Positions 16,247 through 23,674 of a stretch of 23,674 bases of DNA are shown here, piece by piece. Each line of letters opens with the position of its first letter. Position 1 is the first letter of the stretch. The stretch covers positions 1 through 23,674 of the forward strand of contig JAKFFB010000170.1 of the NCBI GenBank assembly GCA_036675425.1, given 5' to 3'. Made by a program: the position numbers and the translations under genes. The DNA is from SCTD01 sp036675425 (GTDB taxonomy: Bacteria > Actinomycetota > Actinomycetes > Mycobacteriales > SCTD01). The notes under the pieces were generated by a model, which had not been told where the DNA came from, did no database searches, and saw nothing but the letters and a program-made list of their open reading frames with translations.

Positions 16247-16717
16247 GTGGAGACACCGGACACACCAGCGCTGGCGGCCGTACGGCAGAGCGGGCTCGAG
16301 CACACCGTGATCCAGCACGGACCCGTCCGGAGCCTGGCCGAGGCCGCCGAGGCGCGCGGGGTGGAACCCGCCGACGTGGTCAAGACGCTGGTCGTACGAC
16401 GGGCCGACGACGACTTCCTCTTCGTCCTGGTGCCGGGCGACCGGCAGATCTCCTGGCCGAAGCTCCGGTCGCTGCTGGGCGTCAGCCGGATGTCGATGCC
16501 CGACGCGACGACCGCCAAGGAGGTGACGGGCTACGAGCGGGGCACCATCACGCCGTTCGGCTCGACCCGCGCCTGGCCGGTGGTCGCCGACGAGCTGGTC
16601 CGTGGCCGCCGGATCACCCTCGGTGGCGGCGCGCACGGGGTGGCCGTCGGGCTGGACGCCGACGCCGCGCTCGCTGTGCTGCACGCCACGGTCGCCGACG
16701 TCAGCGAGCCTGAGTGA
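16247..16717 (+). CDS. YbaK/EbsC-family aminoacyl-tRNA deacylase
   Basis: 156 residues, the normal size for a free-standing YbaK/ProX domain. Conserved points: VVKTLVVRR with K46, LVPGDRQISWPKL (61-73), GYERGTITPFG (95-105) and LGGGAHG (125-131). The family clears mischarged tRNA (Cys- or Ala-tRNA-Pro, or other species) in trans; which tRNA is corrected here cannot be told. GTG 16247 is chosen by the CAGACT hexamer. It lies 32 bases before the small Cys/His protein gene, and about 2.7 kb from dtd, the other deacylase in the window. Confidence 0.9.
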   Translation: METPDTPALAAVRQSGLEHTVIQHGPVRSLAEAAEARGVEPADVVKTLVVRRADDDFLFVLVPGDRQISWPKLRSLLGVSRMSMPDATTAKEVTGYERGTITPFGSTRAWPVVADELVRGRRITLGGGAHGVAVGLDADAALAVLHATVADVSEPE

Positions 16718-16736
16718 TCCTGTCGGGGGTGCTCCC

Positions 16737-16742
16737 TAGGCT
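16737..16742 (+). promoter_or_regulatory. -10 hexamer TAGGCT of the 81-residue gene
   Basis: TAGGCT ends exactly 6 bases before ATG 16749. This is one of the best -10 matches of the set and the mRNA would begin at the start codon. Confidence 0.55.
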
Positions 16743-16748
16743 GACCCG

Positions 16749-16994
16749 ATGAGCAAGGTCGACGCCATGAGAGCCCTGCGCGAAGCGCGCCACGCCGCTG
16801 CCGCGAAGGGCGCACCCGCCGCGAAGCCGCGCCCGTCGACGCAGGCCCGGCCGGCGCCGTCGAAGGCACCGGCCGCGGCCGAGGCGGCGGCTCCCGACGG
16901 CGCGCTCTGCGGGCACCGGAACATGGGCGGCAAGAGCTGCACCCGCGAGCTCGACCACGTCAAGAACGGCACCAAGAACCACCGCTACGGCTGA
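16749..16994 (+). CDS. Small protein with Ala/Pro linker and C-terminal Cys/His motif (unknown)
   Basis: 81 residues. A basic N-terminal helix (MSKVDAMRALREARHAAAAKG) is joined by a low-complexity Ala/Pro/Lys stretch to a compact end with CGHRNMGGKSC, TRELDH and NHRYG. The two Cys (54 and 63 approximately) and nearby His residues could bind zinc, but this is inference. I do not know a named family. It lies between the YbaK-type and AlkB genes on the same strand, each with its own -10-like hexamer. The strong hexamer directly upstream and the ordered C-terminus support a real gene. Confidence 0.72.
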   Translation: MSKVDAMRALREARHAAAAKGAPAAKPRPSTQARPAPSKAPAAAEAAAPDGALCGHRNMGGKSCTRELDHVKNGTKNHRYG

Positions 16995-17003
16995 GCCGTC
17001 GCC

Positions 17004-17009
17004 CACACT
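17004..17009 (+). promoter_or_regulatory. -10 hexamer CACACT of the AlkB gene
   Basis: CACACT ends 6 bases before GTG 17016, again with leaderless spacing; it lies in the 21-base gap after the preceding gene. Confidence 0.45.
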
Positions 17010-17015
17010 GGGTCC

Positions 17016-17654
17016 GTGACGGAGCTCCGCAGCCCGCAGGTGGCGTGGCAGGGATCGCTGTTCGACGGGTCGGACGACGCCCGGGAACGGCTCTCCCTCG
17101 ACGCCTTGCGCCGCGACGCGCTCGACGAGCGGTCCTGGCTCGACGTCGTCCCCGGCTGGGTGCCCGACCACGGCGAGCTCTTCGAGCGGCTGCTCGAGAT
17201 CGCCCCCTGGCAGCAGCGGACCCGCGAGATGTGGGACAAGGAGGTGCTGGAGCCGCGGCTGGTCGCATCCTGGCGGACGGGAGAGCCCCTGCCGCAGGAG
17301 ATCTCGGAGCTGATCACGCCGCTGAACGCCCGCTACGGCGTGCACTTCGACTCGTGCCTGATCAACCTCTACCGCGACGGCGACGACGCGGTGGCCTGGC
17401 ACGCGGACACGGTCCGCAAGGTGATGCGCGACCCTCTGGTCGCCACGGTGTCGCTCGGCGCCCGGCGCAGCTTCCTCGTACGTCCCGCGGCCGGTGGTCC
17501 CGTGACCCGGCGGTACGCACCCGGCGAGGGCGACCTGATCGTCATGGGCGGAGCGATGCAGCACGACTGGCACCACGCGGTGCCTCGCGAGCGGTCGGCC
17601 TCCGGCGCCCGGATGTCCATCACCCTGCGCCACTCCCGACCACCCACCCCCTGA
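17016..17654 (+). CDS. alkB: AlkB-type alpha-ketoglutarate-dependent dioxygenase
   Basis: 212 residues, typical of bacterial AlkB. The Fe(II) ligands are visible as H129-x-D131 (in AWHADTV) and H187 (in HDWHHAVP). The 2-oxoglutarate and catalytic arginines are R199 and R205 in RMSITLRHSR, the R-x-S-x-T-x-R motif. Also SCLINLYRDGDD and TVSLGARRSFL are standard. The enzyme oxidatively removes alkyl groups from N1-methyladenine and N3-methylcytosine in DNA or RNA. The stop codon overlaps the left arm of an inverted repeat that likely terminates transcription. No Ada-type regulator is seen nearby. Confidence 0.95.
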   Translation: MTELRSPQVAWQGSLFDGSDDARERLSLDALRRDALDERSWLDVVPGWVPDHGELFERLLEIAPWQQRTREMWDKEVLEPRLVASWRTGEPLPQEISELITPLNARYGVHFDSCLINLYRDGDDAVAWHADTVRKVMRDPLVATVSLGARRSFLVRPAAGGPVTRRYAPGEGDLIVMGGAMQHDWHHAVPRERSASGARMSITLRHSRPPTP

Positions 17655-17714
17655 CGATCTTCGTCTTGTGGGGGGCCGCGCAGCGTGTCGCCCAGCAGCA
17701 TGACGAAGATCGTC
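17653..17714. terminator. 13-bp perfect inverted repeat between convergent genes
   Basis: GACGATCTTCGTC (17653-17665) and GACGAAGATCGTC (17702-17714) are perfect reverse complements with a 36-base gap that can fold further (GGGC/GCCC). Each arm is itself palindromic (GACGA-N3-TCGTC). It sits between the AlkB stop and the small Cys-rich gene stop, so a bidirectional terminator is most likely, though two operator-like sites remain possible. Confidence 0.55.
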
Positions 17715-17727
17715 GCGAAGCTCCGGG

Positions 17728-17910
17728 TCAGCCCAGGGTCTCGGTGATCGTCACGTTGCCGTACTGGCTGAGCAGGTTCTCGGTCGAGTCCAGCCGGTGG
17801 TCGTGGCAGGCGTAGGTCACGGTCGTGTCCGGAGGCACGGCGCTCTCCCGCTGGCTGGTCAGCTCCCACTCGGCGTGCTCGCCGCAGTCCTCGCACAGGT
17901 GATGGCTCAC
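17728..17910 (-). CDS. Small CxxC protein (unknown)
   Basis: 60 residues from GTG 17910 (SHHLCEDCGEHAEWEL...). A CxxC pair near the start and a later ACHDH suggest a zinc-binding fold, possibly a partial ribbon. I do not recognise a family. GTG 17919 gives 63 residues; 17910 is preferred because CAGAGT lies 7 bases upstream. It ends opposite AlkB and starts 19 bases before the VOC gene stop, on the same strand as it. Confidence 0.6.
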   Translation of the reverse strand: MSHHLCEDCGEHAEWELTSQRESAVPPDTTVTYACHDHRLDSTENLLSQYGNVTITETLG

Positions 17911-17917
17911 GCCACGC

Positions 17918-17923
17918 ACTCTG
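17918..17923 (-). promoter_or_regulatory. -10 hexamer CAGAGT of the small CxxC gene
   Basis: On the minus strand CAGAGT ends 7 bases before GTG 17910. It overlaps the alternative GTG 17919, which makes that codon less likely to be the start. Confidence 0.4.
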
Positions 17924-17929
17924 CCCCAC

Positions 17930-18364
17930 TCAGTCGAGGCAGAGCTCGTTGCCCTCCGGATCGGCCATCACGATGATCCCCGCGTCCATCGCGTTGCCCT
18001 CGATCCGCTGCAGCCTCGTCCCGCCGGCGGCGACCAGCCGCCCGCACAGCTGCTCCAGCGCGTCCATGCGCGCGTCGCCGTCCAGCCCCGGCGCGGCCCG
18101 CAGGTCCAGGTGCACCCGGTTCTTCACGACCTTGCTCTCGGGCACCTGCTGGAAGAAGATCCGCGGCCCCTTGCCGTCGGGGTCGACGACCGCCGACCGC
18201 GAGTTCCGCTTGTCCGGCGGCACGCCCCAGGCGTCGAGCGCCTCGTCCCAGGAGGAGTACGGCGGAGGCGGCGGCTGCACGACGTAGCCCAGGGCCAGCG
18301 CCCAGAACTCCGCCAGGGCACCAGGATCCGCGCAGTCGAAGGTGACCTGGACCTCGAGGCTCAT
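17930..18364 (-). CDS. VOC-family (glyoxalase/bleomycin-resistance-like) protein
   Basis: 144 residues from ATG 18364, which overlaps the upstream gene's TGA (ATGA). MSLEVQVTFDCADPGALAEFWALALGY is the usual opening of a VOC half, VHLDLRA is the middle strand, and IVMADPEGNELCLD is the usual end with a likely metal-binding Glu. A proline-rich insert PPPPPYSSW follows the first helix. Such proteins catalyse isomerisations, ring-cleavage or bind drugs; no substrate is evident. Translational coupling to the SnoaL/ABM fusion indicates one operon. Confidence 0.88.
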   Translation of the reverse strand: MSLEVQVTFDCADPGALAEFWALALGYVVQPPPPPYSSWDEALDAWGVPPDKRNSRSAVVDPDGKGPRIFFQQVPESKVVKNRVHLDLRAAPGLDGDARMDALEQLCGRLVAAGGTRLQRIEGNAMDAGIIVMADPEGNELCLD

Positions 18365-19275
18365 GCGTACGGGGACGCCTCGTGCTGCGTGCCGCACTCG
18401 CAGGTCGCCGCCGGCCCCTCGACGAACGGCACGTGCCGCCCGCACCCGCACTCCACGAACTGCGGATTGGTGCGGAAGGGCTTCCAGAAGCTGGTGAAGC
18501 CGCGCACGCCGAACCGGTCGCGCTCGACCCGTCCGCGCGCGTCGTTGTGGGGGGTGTTGCGCGCCAGCGCCACCTCGGCCGCCTCGGGCGAGGTCCACAG
18601 CGTCATCGTGGTGTTGCGGTTGCCGACGGTCGTCGACTGGAAGCCGAGGAAGGACGGCTCGGACGCGAGCGCGGTGAGGATGTCGGTCGTGCGCGAGATC
18701 AGCTCGCCCTCCTCGCCCTCCTCGAGCTCGATCCAGGTGAAGGTCATCGCCCCGGGCGGCGCGGTGTGCCCGAGGTCCATCCGGACCGAGGTCCCGAAGG
18801 CGACCGGCCACTCGTCCTTCGGCGCGATGAACGTCTGCAGGCCGAGCTGCTCGACGAAGGCCTTCTGGTCGAAGTAGCCGATCACGTCGACGATCCGGCC
18901 CCCGGTCGTCGTGATGACGTCCACCCCGGCCAGGTCGATCGTGCCGCCGGTCGCGGCCGGCGCCCCCGGGAGCGGCGCGCCGTCGTTGGTCCCCTGCATC
19001 CGCCACTCGAAGACGACCCGGTCGCCCTGCTCGGTCGAGGAGACGTGCTCGAAGCGCAGGTCGGGGAAGGCCGCGCACAGGCCGTCGACCATCGCGGCGA
19101 TGGCCGGCCCGGAGAGCGGCTCGGGCAGCGTGGGGTCGACGTAGCTGCCGCCGACGAGGGCGGCGACGGCCGCCCCGTCGTGGGCGTTCCACGCCGCGGC
19201 GTAGTCCTGCACGAGCTCGGTGGGGGTGCGGCCGCCGGACTGCGCCGGCACCCGCACGTCGTCGATCTGCGTCAT
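18361..19275 (-). CDS. Three-part fusion: SnoaL-like domain, ABM-like domain, Cys-rich zinc ribbon
   Basis: 304 residues from ATG 19275. Residues about 15-140 form a SnoaL-like NTF2 domain (LVQDYAAAWNAHDGAAVAALV, AFPDLRFEHV). Residues about 175-265 resemble an ABM-type ferredoxin fold (TFTWIELEEGEEGELISRTT, FLGFQSTTVGNRNTTMTLWT). The end has C276-G-C278 and C292-E-C294, a possible zinc ribbon. I do not know this exact architecture. It may bind or convert a small hydrophobic compound; inference only. A promoter CTGACA-17-CAGGCT stands directly upstream with the ATG 7 bases after the -10. The VOC gene is translated from the overlapping ATGA. Confidence 0.82.
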   Translation of the reverse strand: MTQIDDVRVPAQSGGRTPTELVQDYAAAWNAHDGAAVAALVGGSYVDPTLPEPLSGPAIAAMVDGLCAAFPDLRFEHVSSTEQGDRVVFEWRMQGTNDGAPLPGAPAATGGTIDLAGVDVITTTGGRIVDVIGYFDQKAFVEQLGLQTFIAPKDEWPVAFGTSVRMDLGHTAPPGAMTFTWIELEEGEEGELISRTTDILTALASEPSFLGFQSTTVGNRNTTMTLWTSPEAAEVALARNTPHNDARGRVERDRFGVRGFTSFWKPFRTNPQFVECGCGRHVPFVEGPAATCECGTQHEASPYA

Positions 19276-19282
19276 GGGGCGC

Positions 19283-19311
19283 AGCCTGCACGCCGCGGGC
19301 CCGTCTGTCAG
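19283..19311 (-). promoter_or_regulatory. Consensus-like promoter of the fusion/VOC operon
   Basis: CTGACA (19306-19311) and CAGGCT (19283-19288) on the minus strand with 17 bases between. The -35 matches TTGACA at five of six. The -10 ends 7 bases before ATG 19275, so the mRNA is probably leaderless. Confidence 0.65.
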
Positions 19312-19315
19312 CCCC

Positions 19316-20164
19316 CTACAGCCCCTTCGGCTCCGGCAGCAGCTCGGGGAACACCGCCGCCCGCTTCTCGCTCTTGGCGGTGAAGGCCTCCGCCATGTCC
19401 GCGGGCTGGAACATGCCCGCCTGCCAGGTGGCGATCTGGTCCAGGCTGTCGTCGACGGAGTGGTCGCGCGCGTAGTTCATGGCGACCTTGGTGCCCCAGA
19501 TCGCGAGCGGCGACTTCTCGGCGATCTCCCGGGCGATGTCGAGGACGCCCGCCACGAGCGAGTCGTGGTCGGGGAACACCTGCTGCACCAGACCGACCTC
19601 GTAGGCCCGCTGGGCCGGGTAGCGACGGCCGGTGAACGCCATCTCGCGCGCGAAGCCCTCGGGCACGACCTTGCCGAGCCGCTGCAGCGTGCCGACGTCG
19701 GCGGTCATCCCGATGTTGATCTCCTGCACGCAGAAGAACGCGTCGGCGCTGGCGTAGCGCGCGTCGCAGGCCGTCACGAGGTCGACCGCGCCGCCGATGA
19801 CCCCGCCCTGCACGGCGGCGAGCACCGGGACGCGCGCCTTCTCGAGCGCGGTGAACGACCACTGCAGCGCCTTGGCGTGCGAGCGCGTGCGCGCGTGCTT
19901 GCGACCGGCCTCGGCGTCCCCGCTGCCCGCGAGGCTGCTCGAGCCGCCGCCCAGGAACACAGACAGGTCCATCCCGGCGCTGAAGTGCTTGCCGGTGCTG
20001 CTGATGACGACGACGCGGGCGCTCGCCTCGTCGCTGATGCCGGTGACGATCTCCGGCAGCTCGGCCCAGAACTCCGGGGTCATCGTGTTCAGCTCGTCCG
20101 GGCGGGACAGCCGCACGTGGGCGACGGAGTCGGTGATCTCGACGTCGAAGCACTTGTAGGTCAT
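19316..20164 (-). CDS. Delta3,5-Delta2,4-dienoyl-CoA isomerase (crotonase family)
   Basis: 282 residues from ATG 20164 (an in-frame TTG at 20176 is also possible). Oxyanion-hole region KHFSAGMDLSVF (59-70) and GGVIGGAVDL (120-129) are crotonase hallmarks. The acidic residues D128, E148 and D156 keep the 20- and 8-residue spacing of the three acids of mammalian ECH1 (D176, E196, D204), and the local text AVDLVTACDARY and QEINIGMTADVGTLQRL is strongly ECH1-like. The enzyme moves double bonds during breakdown of odd-position unsaturated fatty acids. A 30-residue Gly/Ser-rich insert lies near 71-90. A TTGAGT stretch lies 6 bases upstream of the ATG. Confidence 0.9.
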   Translation of the reverse strand: MTYKCFDVEITDSVAHVRLSRPDELNTMTPEFWAELPEIVTGISDEASARVVVISSTGKHFSAGMDLSVFLGGGSSSLAGSGDAEAGRKHARTRSHAKALQWSFTALEKARVPVLAAVQGGVIGGAVDLVTACDARYASADAFFCVQEINIGMTADVGTLQRLGKVVPEGFAREMAFTGRRYPAQRAYEVGLVQQVFPDHDSLVAGVLDIAREIAEKSPLAIWGTKVAMNYARDHSVDDSLDQIATWQAGMFQPADMAEAFTAKSEKRAAVFPELLPEPKGL

Positions 20165-20216
20165 GGGAGCACTCAACCACCGGCATGTCGGGCCGGTCCG
20201 AGGGGCTGCGCGCGGC

Positions 20217-20222
20217 TACGGT
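20217..20222 (+). promoter_or_regulatory. -10 hexamer TACGGT of the ABC ATPase gene
   Basis: TACGGT ends 8 bases before ATG 20231. It fits the leaderless pattern and is in a 66-base region divergent with the dienoyl-CoA isomerase gene. Confidence 0.5.
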
Positions 20223-20230
20223 CGGCCTCG

Positions 20231-21022
<792 letters not shown>

Positions 21023-21030
21023 CGACGCGA

Positions 21031-21064
21031 ACGGCCGCCGCTCCCCGGAGGGAGCGACGGCCGT
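21031..21064. terminator. Bidirectional terminator hairpin
   Basis: ACGGCCGCCGCTCC (21031-21044) pairs with GGAGCGACGGCCGT (21051-21064) at 13 of 14 positions around a six-base loop. It lies between the ABC ATPase stop and the DUF7455 stop, which converge. Confidence 0.75.
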
Positions 21065-21083
21065 CGAGGCGTCGGGGGAGAGG

Positions 21084-21284
21084 TCAGCTCTGCAGGGCCG
21101 CGGTCTCGTCGACCCAGTCGACGGCGGACGCGCGGAGCTTGTCCTCGTAGGCCTTGGCGTGGTGGCCGCAGAAGAGCAGGTCGCCTGAGGTCAGGACGAC
21201 GCGGACGAAGGCCTGCGCACCACATCGGTCGCAGCGGTCGGCGGCGGTGAGGGTCGGGGCAGCGGGTGTCACGGTTGCGGTCAC
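21084..21284 (-). CDS. DUF7455 family zinc-binding-type small protein
   Basis: 66 residues from GTG 21284. Core CDRCGAQAFVRVVLTSGD, then LLFCGHHAKAYEDKL, gives the CxxC...CxHH layout of DUF7455, a small actinobacterial family of unknown role; zinc binding is inferred from the Cys/His pattern. It is single and divergent from the CoA-transferase gene. A TGTTGT stretch lies 7 bases upstream, not a good -10. Confidence 0.9.
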   Translation of the reverse strand: MTATVTPAAPTLTAADRCDRCGAQAFVRVVLTSGDLLFCGHHAKAYEDKLRASAVDWVDETAALQS

Positions 21285-21329
21285 GCCCTAGACAACACCA
21301 CACCTTCGCTGCGCGTTCCCGTCGAGAGG

Positions 21330-21335
21330 CAGGAT
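21330..21335 (+). promoter_or_regulatory. -10 hexamer CAGGAT of the CoA-transferase gene
   Basis: CAGGAT ends 6 bases before GTG 21342. The same bases include AGGA, so a weak ribosome-site reading is also possible; the spacing favours a leaderless start. Confidence 0.4.
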
Positions 21336-21341
21336 GGCGGC

Positions 21342-22511
21342 GTGTCGTTGCCGACGGGAAACCTGCCCGAGACCGAGTCGCAGCCCGGCCCGCTGGACGG
21401 GCTGGTGGTCGCGGACTTCAGCCGCGTGCTGGCCGGACCCTTCGCCTCGATGATGCTGGCCGACCTCGGCGCCCGGGTGATCAAGGTCGAGCGGCCCGAC
21501 GGCGGGGACGACTCACGCGGCTACGGTCCCTTCCTGGACGGCCGTTCGCTCTACTTCGCGCGGGTCAACCGGGGCAAGGAGTCGGTCGCGCTCGACCTCA
21601 AGGACCCGGCCGACCTCGAGGTCGCCCGCCGGCTGGCCGCCCGGGCCGACGTCCTGGTCGAGAACTACCGCCCGGGGGTGATGGGGCGGCTCGGTCTCGG
21701 CCCCGGCGAGCTGCTCGAGGCCAACCCACGGCTCGTCTACTGCTCCATCAGCGGCTTCGGCCACACCGGCCCGTGGTCGCAGCGCCCGGCGTACGACGCG
21801 GTCGTCCAGGGGATGAGCGGCATCATGGCCATCACCGGTGCCGAGGGCGGCCACCCGGTGAAGCCGGGGGCGCCGGTCGCCGACCTGTCGGCCGGCCTCT
21901 ACGCCTTCGGCGGCATCACCAGTGCGCTGCTGGGCCGTGAGCGCACCGGCCGCGGCTGCCACCTCGACGTGGCGATGTACGACGCGACCGTCAGCCTGCT
22001 GGAGGGCGCCGCGCTGGCCTGGCTCGCCACCGGCAGCGACCCCGGGCCGATCGGCAACGCCCACTTCGCGATCGCGCCGTTCGACACCTTCGCCTGCCGC
22101 GACCGCGACATCACGATCTGCGCCGCGAACGACTCCCTGTTCGCCACCCTCGTCCGGGCCCTCGGGGCGCCCGGGCTGGCCGACGACCCGCGGTTCGCCT
22201 CCAACGCGGCGCGCCACGACCGGCGCGAGGAGCTCAAGCGCGAGCTGGAGGCGCTGCTCGCCGCCGAGGACGCCGACCACTGGCTCGGCGAGCTCGACCT
22301 CGCCGGCGTGCCCTGCGGCCCGATCAGCACCGTCGCGGAGGCCGTCGGCAGCGAGCAGGCCGCGGTGCGGCGGATGGTGGTGGACGCCGGCGGGCTGCCG
22401 GGTCCGGGCAACCCGCTGAAGCTCTCGTCGTACGACGACCCGGTCGTCCGCCGCCCGGCCCCCGCGCTGGACGAGCACGGCGCGGCGGTCCGGGCGGAGC
22501 TCGGTCTCTAG
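21342..22511 (+). CDS. Class III (CaiB/BaiF) CoA-transferase
   Basis: 389 residues, normal for the family. GLVVADFSRVLAGPFASMMLADLGARVIKVERP (20-52) is the standard start, VNRGKESVALDLKD follows, and the RPAYDAVVQGMSG block precedes catalytic D181 in PVADLSAGLYAFGG, equivalent to D169 of formyl-CoA transferase. These enzymes move CoA between carboxylic acids through an aspartyl-CoA thioester. The substrate is not evident. It may supply CoA esters to fatty-acid-type degradation, which would fit the dienoyl-CoA isomerase 1.2 kb away, but they are not in one operon. Its TAG overlaps the convergent flavoprotein's TAG in CTAG. Confidence 0.94.
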   Translation: MSLPTGNLPETESQPGPLDGLVVADFSRVLAGPFASMMLADLGARVIKVERPDGGDDSRGYGPFLDGRSLYFARVNRGKESVALDLKDPADLEVARRLAARADVLVENYRPGVMGRLGLGPGELLEANPRLVYCSISGFGHTGPWSQRPAYDAVVQGMSGIMAITGAEGGHPVKPGAPVADLSAGLYAFGGITSALLGRERTGRGCHLDVAMYDATVSLLEGAALAWLATGSDPGPIGNAHFAIAPFDTFACRDRDITICAANDSLFATLVRALGAPGLADDPRFASNAARHDRREELKRELEALLAAEDADHWLGELDLAGVPCGPISTVAEAVGSEQAAVRRMVVDAGGLPGPGNPLKLSSYDDPVVRRPAPALDEHGAAVRAELGL

Positions 22512-23626
22512 CCGCCGAGCACCCGCACCAGACCGCGGATCGACCGCCGCTCCAGCTGCTGGTCCAGCGACGTCTGACCGCTGACAAGCCGCTCGAACAG
22601 CCCCCACATCCCGGGCAGCGAGCGCATCACCTCGTGCACGACGCGCGGGTGCCGGCGGAAGGCCGCCAGCGCCCGGCGTCCCGCGGCCATCTCCGGGCCG
22701 AGCGCACGCTCCACCGATGCCGGGTAGTCCGCGGGGTCGCCCGCCGCGGCCGCCCCCGCCAGCGCCAGCGCCCCCGACCGCAGCGCGAAGGAGATGCCCT
22801 CGCGCGTCCACGGCTCCAGCAGCCCGGCGGCGTCCCCGGCCACCAGCACGCGGCCGCGGACCAGCGGTGAGCCGCCCGCACGGACCCGGGTGAGGTGCCC
22901 GCCGTCGACGTGCGCCGTCGCGAGGTCCAGTCCGAGCCCGGCGACGAACGAGCGGTAGTAGGTCCGCATCGCCTCGCCCCGCGCACGATCGCCGATGACG
23001 CCGACCGTCAGGGTGCCGCCCTTCGGGAAGACCCAGCCGTACGACCCCGGCACCGGTCCCCAGTCGAGCAGCGCCCGGCCGTCCCAGTCCGAGCCGGGTG
23101 GGGTCGGCAGCTCGGCCTCCAGACCCAGGTCGACCTGGTCGCACACCACCCCGACGTGCGCCGCTGCCCGGCTGCCGGAGCCGTCCGCGCCGACCACGGC
23201 ACCCGCCCGGACGTCGCCGTCGCGGGTCCGCAGCAGCACCCCGCCGGAGTCCTGCTCGTACGCCGTGACCGTCACGCCGGTCCGCAGCTCGACGCCGGCG
23301 TCGACGGCCAGGTCGACCAGCGCGGCGTCGAGGTCCGCGCGGAGCACCATGGGCAGGAACGGGCCGTCGCTGCCGCGGGTGAAGGCGGCGCGGCCGCGCG
23401 AGGAGAAGCTGACCCGGCCGACGACGTCGCGGGTGAGCGGCGCGAGGTCGACGCCGGCCGCGGTCACGGCGGCCTGCGAGGCGCCGATCAGGCCGCCGCC
23501 GCAGCGCTTGTAGCGGGGCAGCTGCTCGCGCTCGAGCAGGACCGTCCGGGCACCGGCCCGCGCCGCGGCGAGGGCAGCCGCGGCCCCGGCGGGGCCCGCG
23601 CCGACGACCGCGACGTCGTACGTCAC
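22508..23626 (-). CDS. Geranylgeranyl-reductase-type FAD-dependent oxidoreductase
   Basis: 372 residues from GTG 23626, which overlaps the stop of an upstream gene (GTGA). The FAD motif is GAGPAG (9-14), followed by KRCGGGL (41-47), the RADLDAALVDLA helix, GADGSGS (147-153), YGWVFPK (197-203) and VLVAGDAAGLLEPWTREGIS (261-280), including D266. This is the geranylgeranyl/menaquinone-reductase (MenJ-like) family, which saturates isoprenoid chains such as the menaquinone tail. Which lipid is reduced here is inference. The overlap suggests co-transcription with the partial upstream gene. Confidence 0.92.
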   Translation of the reverse strand: MTYDVAVVGAGPAGAAAALAAARAGARTVLLEREQLPRYKRCGGGLIGASQAAVTAAGVDLAPLTRDVVGRVSFSSRGRAAFTRGSDGPFLPMVLRADLDAALVDLAVDAGVELRTGVTVTAYEQDSGGVLLRTRDGDVRAGAVVGADGSGSRAAAHVGVVCDQVDLGLEAELPTPPGSDWDGRALLDWGPVPGSYGWVFPKGGTLTVGVIGDRARGEAMRTYYRSFVAGLGLDLATAHVDGGHLTRVRAGGSPLVRGRVLVAGDAAGLLEPWTREGISFALRSGALALAGAAAAGDPADYPASVERALGPEMAAGRRALAAFRRHPRVVHEVMRSLPGMWGLFERLVSGQTSLDQQLERRSIRGLVRVLGG

Positions 23627-23674
23627 AGCAGGCTGGTGGGGACGTCCACGTGCCGCGAGCGGAGGTACTCCCCG
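23623..23674 (-). CDS. Partial upstream gene, 3' end only (unknown)
   Basis: The last 16 codons of a minus-strand frame (GEYLRSRHVDVPTSLL, then TGA 23623-23625) enter from the right edge. The stop overlaps the next gene's GTG, which supports it being real coding. Too short to identify. Confidence 0.55.
   Translation of the reverse strand, partial: GEYLRSRHVDVPTSLL

Noticed and set aside
17700..17747. A 15-codon ATG frame starting in the inverted repeat
   Set aside because: No ribosome site, antisense to the CxxC gene's 3' end; more likely part of a terminator.

Overview
The window looks like a chromosomal segment of a very GC-rich, high-GC Gram-positive actinomycete. The evidence is codon usage with nearly all third positions G or C, many GTG starts, and actinobacterial families: DUF3099, DUF6131, DUF7455, WS/DGAT acyltransferase, and a small HhH-GPD repair protein. 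A member of the Nocardioidaceae or a related order fits, but the genus cannot be fixed from the sequence. I see no rRNA, tRNA, CRISPR array, insertion sequence, phage gene or replication origin. Genes are packed tightly and no gene-free stretch reaches 300 bases.

Layout. From 1 to 9.1 kb most genes are on the minus strand: an HD-GYP membrane protein with a long Val/Pro repeat tail (running off the left edge), a 47-residue DUF6131 membrane peptide, an OtsA-type glycosyltransferase, a WS/DGAT acyltransferase, and a 932-residue secreted dipeptidase-like protein with His-rich patches. An RhtA-like exporter diverges from the last. From 9.1 to 12.4 kb come an ABM-like small protein, a Tat-exported purple-acid-phosphatase-like protein ending in an LPATG wall-sorting signal, and a SnoaL-like/cupin gene pair. 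From 12.5 to 17.9 kb lie repair and translation-quality genes (HhH-GPD protein, D-aminoacyl-tRNA deacylase, YbaK-type deacylase, AlkB). Mixed in are a secreted LVIVD protein coupled to an SDR, a DUF3099 membrane protein and two small Cys/His proteins. From 17.9 to 23.7 kb lie a VOC protein coupled to a three-part SnoaL/ABM/zinc-ribbon fusion, a dienoyl-CoA isomerase, an orphan ABC ATPase, DUF7455, a class III CoA-transferase and a geranylgeranyl-reductase-type flavoprotein.

How they may work together. Two groups look like real transcription units: WS/DGAT followed by the OtsA-type enzyme (storage lipid plus a trehalose-like sugar, behind one recognisable promoter), and the fusion protein followed by the VOC protein. 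LVIVD plus SDR (GTGA overlap) and SnoaL plus cupin are probable operons. The remainder is a mosaic of single housekeeping and accessory genes.

The most interesting non-coding signals are three. A 21-bp element containing a TGCAC-N5-GTGCA palindrome lies upstream of two secreted-protein genes, with the palindrome exactly 42 bases from each chosen start codon. About ten genes have a -10-like hexamer 6-8 bases before the start codon, suggesting leaderless mRNAs. Two convergent gene pairs share a CTAG in which both stop codons overlap. I do not see a clear new multi-gene defence or biosynthetic system; the candidates offered are individual proteins and regulatory elements.
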